Part shown: in pieces, positions 22,300 to 35,136 of the stretch
Position numbering within the stretch: the first letter of the stretch is position 1
Layout of the letters: every line of letters begins with the position of its first letter
Origin: Bradysia coprophila
Taxonomy: Eukaryota > Arthropoda > Insecta > Diptera > Sciaridae
DNA: 64,000 bases
Direction: 5' to 3'
Assembly (NCBI RefSeq): GCF_014529535.1
Contig: NW_023503608.1
Span: 3,968,001 to 4,032,000 of the forward strand
Position numbers and translations under genes: made by a program
The notes under the pieces: generated by a model
What the model was told of the DNA's origin: nothing
The model's database searches: none
Seen by the model: only the letters and a program-made list of their open reading frames with translations

Positions 22300-23980
22300 A
22301 TTACGTTGAATGCCATAAGCAGTGAGGGTGTGACTCAGATGTCATCACGTTTCGCCGCTGTGGTCAACTGTGAAGAAAACGTTGATCTGCTGCCGTCTTT
22401 TCTACGGACAAATTAAAAAAAAAATTATGGGTTTTTGTAAAGAAACGTCACTCTATACTACAACTGTTAACCGACTATGTCGCTAGAAAAACTACTGTTC
22501 GAAAACTTTCGAAAATCTCAATTTTTAAAATGCAAACAGTCTTCACTAGCTTCCCTTGCACCCATAGCACCAATTTCTTCTACCATTACTTTTAGCATTT
22601 CATCGTATAACGATTACAGTCTGAATCAGTTCTACTCAATTCAGACGAATCAGATGAATACTATCCAATAAAAGATCAAATTTGCTTAATTAAAGTGCAA
22701 TGAAGCGCACCGTGACTAAAATGTCTTTAATACCAACTTCTTTATTGGCTTGATTATTCTATTTATTTTCAAAATAAACAAGATGGAAAAACGATGACAA
22801 GAATGGGAAACATCAATGCCCTCTCTAGCAACCTAACTATGCAACAAAAGATGGTAAACATTGACAATGTCCGCTATCATAGAAAATTTTACACTTTTAA
22901 AAATAAATTAAATGAAATATGAGCAGCGATGTCCTTTTTGTATTTATGTTGTATATGTAAATCGATGTGACAAGTTGATTAAGTCCGTAACACTTTATAC
23001 AGACGAATCAAACCAATTTATCGTAGAATTAATTATTGAAATGTATATAAATCATCCTCATGTCATCAATATACAAAAGGCTTGTCTTCTTTATCGTCTA
23101 TAAATACTCATGTCGAGGTGCATGCTCAATTCTCAAGGAACAAGATGTTATAACGGAGTAACAAGTAATGTCCTTGATGCATTTTATTCGATGTGGATAT
23201 CCATCTTCTCTTTTACACGTATAAATCTTTACGCAATCGGTGCATACAGTTAATTAATTTAATCGATTTTTCAGACTTCATATAATTTTCCGCCAACTAA
23301 TTATTTCTTACAATGATTTCGATGTAAGAGTTTTGTATTTTGTTTTTAAATCAAGTGGATAATAATAAGGCAAAGAACAAAAATGAAGAAGATAAACAGA
23401 CTCATGTACTCCGTTGAATAATACTCTTTTTTTTGTCCAATTTCATTCGGCAACAATAAATCATCTCCATAACTTAAAGACGCGCTTAAGTTGTCGTATA
23501 AAATTAATAATGAAATACAAAAACATTTAATTGAATATTATTATCCCATTATACCATAGAGGTAACGAGTTTACGCAGGTCGCAATTTTATATTATATTC
23601 CGAACAGCCGTCAATTTTTCATAAATTATTTATAAACGCAAATATTTGCTAAAGATGTACACCCATGGATGGATACCGGTCATCTGATTCATCGATCGTC
23701 AAGCTTGTCTAGTTTAACAACATTAACTCTTTTTTTGTGCTCCATTATGTTAGCGATTAGTAGTGAACTGGTTATTCGGTTAAATTGATGATGGATTACC
23801 AGGTGTATTTTTAGATTTCATATTGATCCTATTCGACTTGTTTGGCAACACTGCATTTTTTGCTATTAATATTGTAATCGCAATCGGATTGTCTTTTTCA
23901 CAACTCCGGTTAGAAAATGGTCTTTTTCGCAACGCAAGTGATCAAATTGAGAACATGACTATTTCATCAGGTGAAACTTC
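22300..23980. other. non-coding, AT-rich
   Basis: No supported gene. Open frames at 22477-22671 and 22912-23103 lack any recognisable motif. Confidence 0.35.
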
Positions 23981-23982
23981 GG

Positions 23983-24213
23983 ACGAGTGGGAGACCACAC
24001 TTTTTTATTGACGTGATTAACATGATTAACATGATTAATCAGTGATTAACCAGCATTTAACCGGGGGAATCGTCTCAAAACTTCAATAAATCGTGAAATA
24101 TGGTGGTTAATCATGGTTAATCACTGATTAACTGTGCGTATTCACCAAAATCATATTGGTGATTAACCGATTAACTGATTAACCATGTTAATCACAAAAG
24201 AGTGGTTTCCCCT
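23983..24213. mobile_element. inverted-repeat element built on GATTAAC/GTTAATC motifs
   Basis: The outer ends GGGAGACCACACTTTTTTA and (reverse complement of the right end) GGGGAAACCACTCTTTTGTG pair. The interior carries roughly a dozen copies of GATTAAC or its complement, several in tandem (GATTAACATGATTAACATGA). No coding potential. Confidence 0.65.
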
Positions 24214-24309
24214 TCGACTTCGGTCGGATGCCTTGTTGTGAAGACAAATGTGAAAAAGTAGAAAATTTCATTTTCTCGTCAAGTTTTGGTCAGAGGTTAG
24301 CAAAAACCC

Positions 24310-24420
24310 TCCTGATTCATCTGTTATCAATCACAACGGCAGAAATAAACGAAAACCCTGACTATTGCACTCTTATGAAAATCACTCGTTCAAGAATATG
24401 AAGTAAAAGATTTGAAATCG
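24310..24420. repeat. dispersed repeat with CATCTGTTATC end (copy 2)
   Basis: Contains CATCTGTTATCAATCACAAC at one end and GAAGTAAAAGATTTGAAATC at the other, the same arrangement as at 6065-6215. Confidence 0.45.
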
Positions 24421-24890
24421 AATATTGAAATACGTATATCAAAATACGTAGAAGATCTGTCCTAATATGTATGTCGTCTGTGTAGGTTCAACACGCAGGA
24501 TGAACATCTAAAATAAATAAGATTGTATTTTTCAACATTGGAAAACATTTTTACGTTTCACTGGTAGATAGGTAACAATTTTTTTTTATACTGTGCTTAC
24601 CGGAACTAGATCTGATCTTACCAATAAGCCTACATTAACCCATATTCCCACTCCGCAGCGCTCAAAATATTTGAAAACAAAATTGCTCTTTTCGAGTTTT
24701 GAAGGCATACAACTGACCTAAGAGTCTGTGAAGAATATTTGAAGCCGGTTTTGAGACCTAGGGAACTAGTTCTATTATCATTTTTAATTCAATCTTATGA
24801 ATCACTTTGCATCAAAGTCTTCTATAAGAATGCTGTGCAAAGTCTACTGTTATGTAATTATAAGGTCCATCGATTTCACTCAACGCACTG

Positions 24891-25042
24891 CAAGCAAAAG
24901 TGGTACTCTAAATAGGGTACTGAAACTTGACAGTGCTCCATACAAAATTTTACACTGTAAAAAGAATGGGGATAAAATTTCATACAAAATAGTACTCTAT
25001 TTGGCAGCTGTCATTAATAGCACTTTTGCTTGAAGTGCGTTG
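24891..25042. mobile_element. MITE, CAACGCACTTCAAGCA family (copy 2)
   Basis: Ends CAACGCACTGCAAGCA and TGCTTGAAGTGCGTTG. Flanked by a perfect 7-bp direct repeat TTTCACT (24884-24890 and 25043-25049). 152 bp, non-coding; subterminal ACTCTAAATAGGGTAC and AGTACTCTATTT also form inverted sequence. Confidence 0.9.
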
Positions 25043-25049
25043 TTTCACT

Positions 25050-26970
25050 CCAATTCTTCCTACGGTAGCGGAAAAGTGAACTGTCTGATTTAGGAGTTGT
25101 GGTGTTTTGAAATTGGTTGAAATTTTGTCCAAGAAATGTAAATCTAGACTCGTTGCAGGTCGTGAACGCGTGCCTAAGAAAATTTTCCGAAAGCTAAAAT
25201 CTAGATTATCATTTGTTAACGAAACTTTTGCGGAAAAAATATCAATCAACAAGAATATTTGTCGGTATTCACTTTTCCGCGAGTGTATTATTTCCACTGA
25301 CTTTGCGTACTTTAACATTTATTCCCATGTGGAATGAATGTGATACTTCGCATGCAACGATGGAACTTAGAATTCTACAACAGTAAATCATTAAATTCAA
25401 TTTGGAAACGGCTTTATATCAAAAGGTTAAGCAATAAATAATTTTCCAATGCATCTGATATCGGCAGGAAAAGAAAAATATTTTTTTTATTATTTTTTTA
25501 TTCAGCGAAATGGCTCTGGTGACCTCTGGCAAAACAAAATAAAATGTAGAACTCTAAACCAGTTATTATTTTTTTGTTTTGTTTAAATAGATTTAAATCC
25601 AAAATTTCAGGAATTCTATTTTAGTTTCGTCATAACACTTTTCAAAGTGGGTTCTTTACTGCGCATTCTGTAATTTGAATCCAGTGACGAAAGCTGGTGG
25701 TCTGAAACCGGATTATGATAATGAGAACATACAGACACATTTAGGGGTATATTAAATGTACATTTTATGCATCTCCTATTAAAGTTTGAGACATGCATGT
25801 AATAGAATGTCGAACAATAGTTTTCTACGTCGAATTCAGATAAAAGTAAAATGACTGCAGATTATATCTTTCGGATGTGAAACACAATCGACTAAATTAA
25901 ACTATATTCAGCAGTTGTAATAATAACTTAAGAAGTAGTGACATACATATCCTGGTAATTGATGTCATTTTTAACTTGTAAAATGTCTGAGTAAAACAGA
26001 ATATCATGAATTTTCCTTTTAGAAATGGCTTGGCTATCTCTTATCGACAACGACAACTAGAGGACCTCTAGATTATGTTGTCTTATCTAGCCAAATTTAT
26101 GTTAAAACGTTCGAAGTTAAATAATTTGTGTCAAATATTAGGCGACAATTCAAAAAAGAAGTAGCAGATTTAATCATATATGGTGATACGATCTGCAGTT
26201 TACAAAAGGTTAGCATAACAACCATCATGAAAATATTAACGAAAATTTATGCCTGACATCGTTCAATTGATCAACAATTTATTGATTTAAATTTGCAATT
26301 TATTTGTTTAGAAATGTCCATTTAATTCAAAGAGGAATTTATAAATGTTATTTTTTAGAACTACGTATAGTATGTACATCCAACGCTAAGAAAGTACTTG
26401 TATACGGCAAATAGCTAGAGTTAAAGAATTTAAAATGTTTGTTTTATTTTAGCATTCTATGAGAACAACCATTTTATGTTTCTACGTTTTTTTTTGTGTT
26501 TCTATACACTAAAGGGATGTACCGTTTAATGGGAAATTGACATAGTCTTATGTAAATTTCCTGTTATTATTCAACAAAACATATTATCCAACAAATTTGG
26601 ATTAATGGAAAATTGCAATGCTGATAAACTATTTGTGGCATTTTTTTTTGTTTGATGAATGGCAAAGAACTTGTGTGAGACTGGTATTGCCAAAGAAACC
26701 TACAGAAAAGAAATAATTCAAAGTTCTTCATTTTGTTTGCGATTGCAGTGTTTTTTCGCTTTAGGCAGTTAGCATGTATGTACGATTGATAATGTTTTGA
26801 TTTTTCAAATTATACGAGTCTTTAGTTAGTAGCAGCTATGAGCTGTGAAAGATTCGAAAAATTAATGAAAGTCGTAGATTTGTCGATACAGTCTCTCGGT
26901 AACATTGTTTCGAATCTTTTACTTCTTCCCAAGTATAAATCAGTGTCAAATAACGGTTTTTCTCTCAAAA
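25050..26970. other. non-coding, AT-rich
   Basis: No gene recognised. The frames at 24980-25337 on both strands have no family signal. Confidence 0.35.
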
Positions 26971-26973
26971 TAG

Positions 26974-27081
26974 TGTCAAATGAGTTGTCAATTTCACAAA
27001 GCTAACCTCAAACAATGACAGCTCCATATAAATTTTTCTAACATTGTGGTTAGCTTTGTGAAAATGACAGCTCATTTGACA
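26974..27081. mobile_element. small inverted-repeat element, 33-bp arms
   Basis: Arms 26974-27006 and 27049-27081 match with two differences in 33 (TGTCAAATGAG..TTTCACAAAGCTAAC), around a 42-bp centre. Confidence 0.8.
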
Positions 27082-27196
27082 TCTCAAACGACATTGACAA
27101 TGATCTATTATGTTTGAAATTGCGAGTCCGTCATATTAAAAGGCATCGATGCTATATATTTGTTTGTTTTTTAAATACTGGATTTAAGTCTACTTT

Positions 27197-27474
27197 TGAT
27201 GATATCTTTCCCTCAGAATCCGTTTTCAACGACATAGGACCACAATAACGACCACGAATATGTTAGCTTTCAACAGAAAATAGATTCGGTTTTGTATAGC
27301 AGTTTGACCAGCACTGAGAAAACTTAGTAGTTTATGAAAATTTCGTTAAACTGCTGAATTTTCTCAGAGCTGGTCAAACGACTACGACGAAAACTAATTT
27401 TATCTAAAGCCCACAGTGGTTGCTATTGCTGTCGCACATTTTTCCAAAATGATTCTGATGAAAAGATATCATCA
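27197..27474. mobile_element. long-arm inverted-repeat element, relative of 7961-8333
   Basis: Ends TTGATGATATCTTT and AAAGATATCATCAA; inner arms GTTTGACCAGC..CTGAGAAAA and TTTTCTCAGAGCTGGTCAAAC. It shares TGTTAGCTTTCAACAGAAAATAG-type text with the element at 7961 (there GTTAGCCTTCAATGAAAAATAG). Confidence 0.65.
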
Positions 27475-27600
27475 ACATAAAATGAGGGATTCTTTTGAAT
27501 TTCGACTGACCGAAATCGGCGCTATTTATTCCGGGACTTTTTTATATATGCCTAGTTAGGCTTTGGTGCCTAGGCCCCAAAACCACTCTCAGATATTTTT

Positions 27601-28289
27601 GATCTTCCATACCTGGCTGGTTGTAAGTGGCCAAAAGTCGAAAAATGGGGTTTCGTAGTCCGGATTTCATCTCCGTAAGGTGGTGAGGACACTGGCGTGT
27701 ATGGGTTCGTTGGAAAGTTGATGTCGAGTACTCCTGGGGCAAATTTTAACTTATAAAAATTTGATGACAAACGGCCGAAAAAATGACTCCCGGAAAATTT
27801 CTCAAAATCGATGTACCCTCGGTGAATTTTGATGAGTGCTGTGACCTCGCTAATGCATTTATTTGATTAAATTATTACTTATTATGAATACGGAGAACCT
27901 CAGCTTTACAGTGATACGCATATTTAGTAGTTTGGCGGAGTGAAACACCCAGTTTTCATCTGTTACATAGTCACGTGCCAAACTACTAAATATAGGTACC
28001 GGTGTAAAGCTTAGGTCCTCCACATTAATAATAAGAAATAATTGAACCAAACACTCATCAAAGTTCACCGAGGTCACATCGATTTTGAGAAATTTTCCGG
28101 AAGTCATATTTTCGGCCGATTATCATCAAATTTTTAGAAGGTAATATTTGCCCCGGTAGTACTCGACATCAGCTTTCCAACGAACCCAAACACGCCCATG
28201 TTCTCGCCACCTTACGGAAACGAAATCCGGACAGCAAAACCCCATTTTTCGACTTTTGGCCACTTACAACCAGCCAGGTATGAAAGATC
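27601..28289. mobile_element. large palindrome (~690 bp), foldback-type
   Basis: Arms 27601-27936 and 27977-28289 are imperfect inverted copies around a 40-bp centre. Near-perfect landmarks are GCCAAAAGTCGAAAAATGGG at the outside left against CCCATTTTTCGACTTTTGGC at the right, and ATTTAGTAGTTTGGC against GCCAAACTACTAAAT at the centre. No protein is encoded; frames on both strands within the arms are shadows of each other. Right-arm deletions account for its shorter length. Confidence 0.85.
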
Positions 28290-31200
28290 TAAGCATCGAT
28301 GTCTTTTAAGTCTCAGTCTTACCGATAAAAATTAAACAGACGGCAGGCATATAGTTTCGAATCTTTTACTTCCTCCTACTCAAATTTTTCAAGGCGCATA
28401 ATCTTATACTTCATTTGTTTTACCATTTTGCTATTATAAGACCAAAATAGCCAGAGCTATTTACTTGATTTTACTGTCGCTGTTGATAACAGATGACATA
28501 AAGTCTAATATAGTTCAATACAGTTCCTTATATACAACTCAGTAGTAACTTTTAGCAGATTGTGAATATCGCGACATCAATCAACTCATTGCTGAAACAT
28601 TAATTGAAATATGAGAACTCAAAAAGAATATTTATGTTCAGATCAGTGAAAAAAAATGAAAGTTTTATTTTTCACGTAATGTGACCATAACGTGTCATCA
28701 GAACTAAAATAAAATTATTTAATTTAAAATGTTTTTTTTTAAATTATTCGTTACATGGTATACCGAAATTTATGTTTCGGGTAGCCGCTATATTATACGC
28801 GTGACTGTACACAATTAATTTATTCTTAAATTTCTCATATTCTTATAATGTGATGATCATCGAATGTGATCGATGCAAACATTGAAATGACTGAGCGTTG
28901 AAATGGAAAGTATACTGCACTTCAGGGATCACATATATACCTATATTCGTATGTGAACACAATGTTGGCAACTTTTGAGTATATAGTTACTTCATAAAAA
29001 ATGATCAAGACATAAAACACAAACGATATGCTTCTTTCGGATACTGTGTTTCAAATTCTCACGTAAACGGTAGCCTTTTTCACTTATCTAAAATCTGAAC
29101 ATACGTTCTCATCAATAACAAATCGGTGCTTGTGTTACTATCATCTGTGAAAACAGTTACATTCATAAGATCATTGAACTTAAGCCCGTATCAATACGAA
29201 CCTAAAACGAACATAAAATTCATGATTATCTAAGCATCGAAGAAATTGTGAAAAAAAAAATTATTATTCAACCATTCCAAAGCGATATGCAAATATAAAT
29301 ATTGTGATTACTGTATCCAACATCGAAACCTTGACATCTAGCAACAACCTTAACATTGAAATAATTAATATCGAGCATATGATTCAACAGCCGATGGCAC
29401 ATGTAGAAATATTGAGATATAATCAAAGAAATCCATCGCAAATCTGCATTCAAAGCAATTTTTGAAGATCAAATGGAATAGCAAATGTAGGAAGCTATCG
29501 GTTTATTGGTCCAATGTCTCAATATATTATAGCGATTTATCTGTTTCAGATAAAATGACATTTTCAACGGAAAAACGAGTTCTATAAATTTTGTATTATT
29601 TAAATTATAGAGTCGAAGCATCTAGGAGGAATTTAAAGAAATTAGTTTTTTGTCGGAATAAATTAATCGCAACAGTTTGGATACCACTGCCTGTGTTTTA
29701 GAAAAGTTTTTGAGAAAATCAAGAAAAATTTGTGTTGGCAGTGTTGGTTGCTCATATTAAAGTTCTAATTCTACAGAATAAGGCATCTGCTATCGACAGA
29801 CATGACAAGAACTCTGGGCGTAATGTGCTTTATATAACAAAATTCATAGTAAACCTAATTAAGTAGCAGATTTTTGATCTATTTCTTTAAAACACTTTTT
29901 ACACCAAAAGAAGTAATAGATTCAGGACTGGGAAATCTCCACCGATAATAAAGATGTTAATTAAGGTTGCTTTTCTCTTTCTGGTTGCCTAGATTCAGGT
30001 GTGAAGTTGGTAGGAAATCGAAACTTAAATTAGTATTTGTATTATCTGTACTTTCTGGAATACCTCCCCAACACACCACTTTGGTGGTAAAACGAATTCA
30101 TTAGTTTAGTCATTCAAAAAAATCCGAAATTTAATTTCAAACAGAACTTTTTGAACTGAAGTTACAAAGAAAAGCGACAACACCAGCCAAAAAAGCCAGC
30201 GGCGATTAAATATTTGTCGAAGACTATCGAACTCAAAGATATTTTAATTTCATATTTACGATGGTCTCCGCTAATCGCGATCATTAACACTTTCAATTAG
30301 CAATGAAATATTGTTATACTGCATGTAGTGAGTACACTGTACCGAAAATTAACACCTATGAAGAGTGATATAGTTGTATAGAAGAGCCTGAGTCTGGTTG
30401 AATTCTCTACAGATGGTAGGTATAATAAGACAAAACGCATATCAGCTTACTGTAGGCGAAGGTCTGCAATTTATTTTACCAGATGCAGATATCTATTCTC
30501 ATTCTTTGCTTTCTTAATGAACTGTGATTTATATATGAATGGATCATGTATATGATCAACTAAGCGAAAATCAACAACTCTTTCTAATTGAATTTATTCT
30601 CAGGCTCGACATAGAGATTGTTATCGAAAAATCCTCTTTTATTACGACGATGAAAAAAAAAATGGTTTTTCTCACAAAAGAATAAGTTAAATTGACATTA
30701 TTTACGTTAGAACGAAAGGTTATCAAGTATCCAAGTTTATTGATCATGACCTAACTAAAGTGGTTATTAAAACTGCGACGCAATGTCTTTCAACACAAAT
30801 TTGAGTTTGATTAGTACTATAATGTGCAATGTTGCGTCTGTTTTTTTTGTAAATTTATTTAAACTGTAATCGTCTCCAACGTCGCACAATACATTGAACT
30901 AAAATATTGAGATTATTCGAATTCCCTCCACTGCATTCATCTGGCAAACAATAAATTTTTTCTTAGTTCCGATCAAATTTAAACGTATTTCCAATAATAT
31001 ACACACACTGAACGACATAACAAACGAAAAATCAAGTCATTGTTGATGATCGTTCGTTTATTAAATCAGAATGCAGAAAAATAAAAACCGGAGACGACAA
31101 TGAAGAGGATCATCTTCGCTCTTGAGTCTTGCCTCTTAATATTATGCCTATTGGGTTGGACACTAGCATACCAAAACAGAACAACGAAACGAACAAAAAA

Positions 31201-34200
31201 AACACACCACACACAATACTTATATTGAAAAAATAAATACATTTCAAGACTCTAGTCAACCAAACCGACTAGATGTATATAAATGTTGGATGTTAAGTTT
31301 ATCAGAAGTTATTGTATCTTAAGAAGCGTTACTGAGCAGAACACGCGTTCGATTATTAAAATACATTTTCGTTGATTTTAGACGTAATTTTTAATTAGTT
31401 GACTGGTGTTTCAGTTTTATTATGTGCTAGACAGACACTCTTAACACGAAAAACGTTAAACGTATAATAATACTGCGCGATTGCATTTTACAATACAGTG
31501 ACACTATACACGAAAATTTTTACATTTCCTGAGATAAAGACTGCAAGAATTTCGTTACAAATGATTGCGTTAATTATCTTGTCGGTGGTATGTTAGAATT
31601 TATATTTAATTTATGACAAATGCGATGTATCACCAGGTGAATGGGATGTCATACGGGTAGATGGAAACGTTTTTATGAAAGTAATGATAGTGGTCATTTT
31701 AATCGGAAAACCTTTACATATACTAGGTTCGTCGTCTAACTCTTTCTCTCGCTGAAGAAGACTAAAAATAAAATTGTAAATTCGGTTCATCAAATTTTTT
31801 CTAAAATTACTTGAACAGTACTTCTAAAATTAAATTTAAGTGAATTTTAAAAACGGTTCTGGATTTTTTCGCAAGCCGGTTAAACGATGTGATTAGAATA
31901 TTAATTTCAAATAAAATTACCGACTATGCTGATGAATTGGCTTGATTGAATTGCCAAAAGAAGAAAAACAAATAAAACCAAAATTCGTAATGATTGCAAA
32001 AAAAAATCTGACAAAGTTCTATGCGTAGAACGTGCTTGTTTAATACGATGTCTCAATTTATTTAAACGTTTTTATAGGCAATAGATTGACTGATAGATTT
32101 TTTTCTACCAAATGTAATATTCCACAAATCAACCAATGAATCATTAGGAGTTTATCAAAGTAGTTAAAAATAAAGTTTGAGTAAAAAAAAAAATTTAAAT
32201 TCAAATCACTGCCACCATAAATCATAAATAAATTTATTCTTTGAAATTTCTAATATACTTCGATGACCTGACGATATTTGATTACTTATTATGTCTTTAT
32301 CGACTTTGGTTTTTTGTGTTCAAAATATATTTTTAATGACTGCGTGCAAGAACGTTTTTATGAAAGCAGAAACCTCGGCAAAAGATGTACTACACGCCTC
32401 ATCAATAAATAATTTGTGTAAAATATCGTACAAAGAATGAAACGTCGTGAAAAGAAAAAAAAAAAGTTGTTGAAGAACATGTGTAATTAATTGATCTTTC
32501 AATTTTTAAACTGTCTGGGTGAATATTATATATAATCACATGCGTAACTTGTGCCAGCCAGTGGTTCAATGTTTCACTCACTGACGTCCATCAATTACCA
32601 CGATACAATCTGCTACTTCTTTCAATAAAACCTTTGAAACGATAAAAATTTTGGCAAAATTAGCCAGAACTATCACCTATCTTTGTTGTCGATAGCAGAT
32701 GGCAAACAACACCAATTAACTCATTAAACTCATTACATGAATATTGTGAGCAGTGACAATATTTAGATACTAGTATCATGATGAAATTCAACGAATTTCA
32801 ATAAACGCTTACAATTCAGAATCTCAATGTTTGTTGGATGTCAGAGTATCGTTTTTATTAATTAACTTTCCAAAAACGGCTAATCAGCTTTTAGAAACAA
32901 CAAAGAGAACAATAAGGTTCTTATACAGTTAAGAAATTGTTAAATTGAATGAAGTACAAGATTTCCTATCAAACACTATGGCCTAGTGAGGAAGAACAAA
33001 ATAAATAAGAGTGTAAATAAGTTGTAAGGCGGCGAAATTTAGTAGTTTTATGGTTATATCCTTACAGTTTGTGAAAGGTTCAAAGTCTAGCAACTAGAAA
33101 CACTTCGTCAGTAATGATAAACTTTGTAAATGAGTCTACATAAGCTGTAGCAGAACATGTACCTAATTTAATTTACTGACAATTTATCTTAAAAAAACGT
33201 AAAACGAATGATGCAAAAGATTTTCTTTCAATCTATCGCATTTGTTTTGATCAAAAGAAATAACAGATTCGACAACAGTACTGATATTATGCTTGCATTA
33301 CGTAAAAGGTTTGTGAAACAGGATTTTAATCAAAGACCCATAGAACTTAGTTGAATATTGTGGCCGAGACATTCTTCCAATCTATTTTTTACCATGAAAA
33401 TCATGGTCGCATGGCATTTTTGTGCAAATGTACAAAAGATAGGTCGTTTTGTCTTCCACATTTTTCCATTTCGGATTAAATTAACAGGGACAAAAACGGG
33501 TCTTCGTTAACCACACACACTAAATTTTTAAAATTTTCGTGTTTATCAAAATATTTGAGTTTCAATTAAGATCAATAACAAGCTCAGAAAGCATTAACCT
33601 GATAAAACCAAATGGAAATATAAAAAAAATCCAAAGATTATCTAAAAATTAGGATTACACATCATTCAAATTACATTTAATCTCATATAAATGTTGCACC
33701 TTCATTTTTAGTTGCTCTCTCCTAACCAATTTACAACTGATAAAATACTAACCTAAGCTTCTTGGTAATAAATATACACCTCAGATGAATCAAGAGCATT
33801 AAATAAATCACGGCCATGAAGAATTAATAACAAAAAAGATTAAAAATATGAAATCATTCCAAGACTCAACCTTCTGTTGAATCTAATCCTACCAGTGTAG
33901 TCAACAATTTTTTTCTCGCTAAATGCAATTTGTTTACAAAAAAGTATCGACAACGTTCTTAGATGTCACCAAGATATATATTTCATTTCAAAAAAATATG
34001 AAAACATAAATCTCTTGAAAAGGTTACACATTACATATCCTCATAACTTGTCTCAAACAATCGGAAATTATTAAACGAAAAAAATATTCTTATCAACCAT
34101 GAAATGAGTGATACGCTCACGCATACAATTCGGTTTATTTAATTAAAAAAATGTAAATGGACGTTTAACGTAGCAGCAACAAGTGATGTACGAAAAAACG

Positions 34201-35136
34201 AGTATAATTTTCTTAATCCCAGTCTCACGACTGCCACAAAAAGAATTTTTGCAAATAATGTTACGCAAGCTCGAATCATCATTCGAAGCCGAAGTTCAAT
34301 TCCAATATTTTTAAAAGGATTTTTTCATCTTCTGCTTAATTAATGACATTCATTTATATCCATCCTAAAAATCGTTGATCCATTCGATTAAAAGTGATAT
34401 TGTGATGCCACCTTTAATTGATATTATGATGAAACTGTTTTTAGGAGAATTTCGTTTGACTTTTTTCTGTTACTCATTGGGATTGTCTCAAACGGATTTT
34501 TATATATCGTCAGATGGATTATATTAAATGTTTCGTTTAATTTTTTATTTTTATTTTGTCGCAACTGCAATATAAAAAGGCTAGACTGTGTATCATTTAC
34601 ATAATAACGGCTTTGTCGTGAAATTATCGTTGGTATAAAAACATCAATGAAAATTAACAGATTCTTCACTCATCGTCATTTTCTTTCATACGTTGAAACT
34701 CTGGCAAGACATAAATAATGGAAGTACATCATTCAATCCGAGTCAAGGTGTTAATGATGAACGCAATTATATTTGGAATAATGGAGTGGCATTCGGTTTA
34801 GTCATTCCATATATTTATGTGCCCCCATAAGTTCATGAATATTATGATTGGGTATAATCGAAGATTTACATTTTTATAATTAAATTATGCGACAAATAAG
34901 CACCAGTTACGAATTATTCCATGCATTTCGAAATTGATTTTTGTTTCTGATCACACGATTTGTATGAGCTTTTTCTCGACTTTTTTTTAAAGATTTGAGG
35001 ACACATTTCGAGCTTTTTATTGTTGTTAAGTTGTTAAGTCTAGCTGTTACGTTCTGTGTAAATGATTGTTATTCAGCTCTACTCTAATCTAGAAATCATA
35101 GTTTCGATAATATCTCACAATTTCTTTTAATTCTAG
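28290..35136. other. long gene-free AT-rich stretch
   Basis: No gene is supported. It holds three diverged copies of the CATCTGTTATC repeat (about 28365-28500, 29785-29880 and 32600-32710). A 42-codon frame at 31100-31228 starts with a signal-peptide-like MKRIIFALESCLLILCLLG but has no other support. By analogy with the neighbouring cuticular gene, whose first exon encodes only the start of the signal peptide, this stretch probably holds the missing first exon of the gene at 35137 and much of it may be that gene's first intron. I could not identify that exon. Confidence 0.4.

Noticed and set aside
31100..31228. 42-codon frame with a signal-peptide-like start
   Set aside because: The part after the hydrophobic stretch is compositionally biased, with no cysteines or motif. 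It also has no correctly phased donor to serve as the missing cuticular exon 1.
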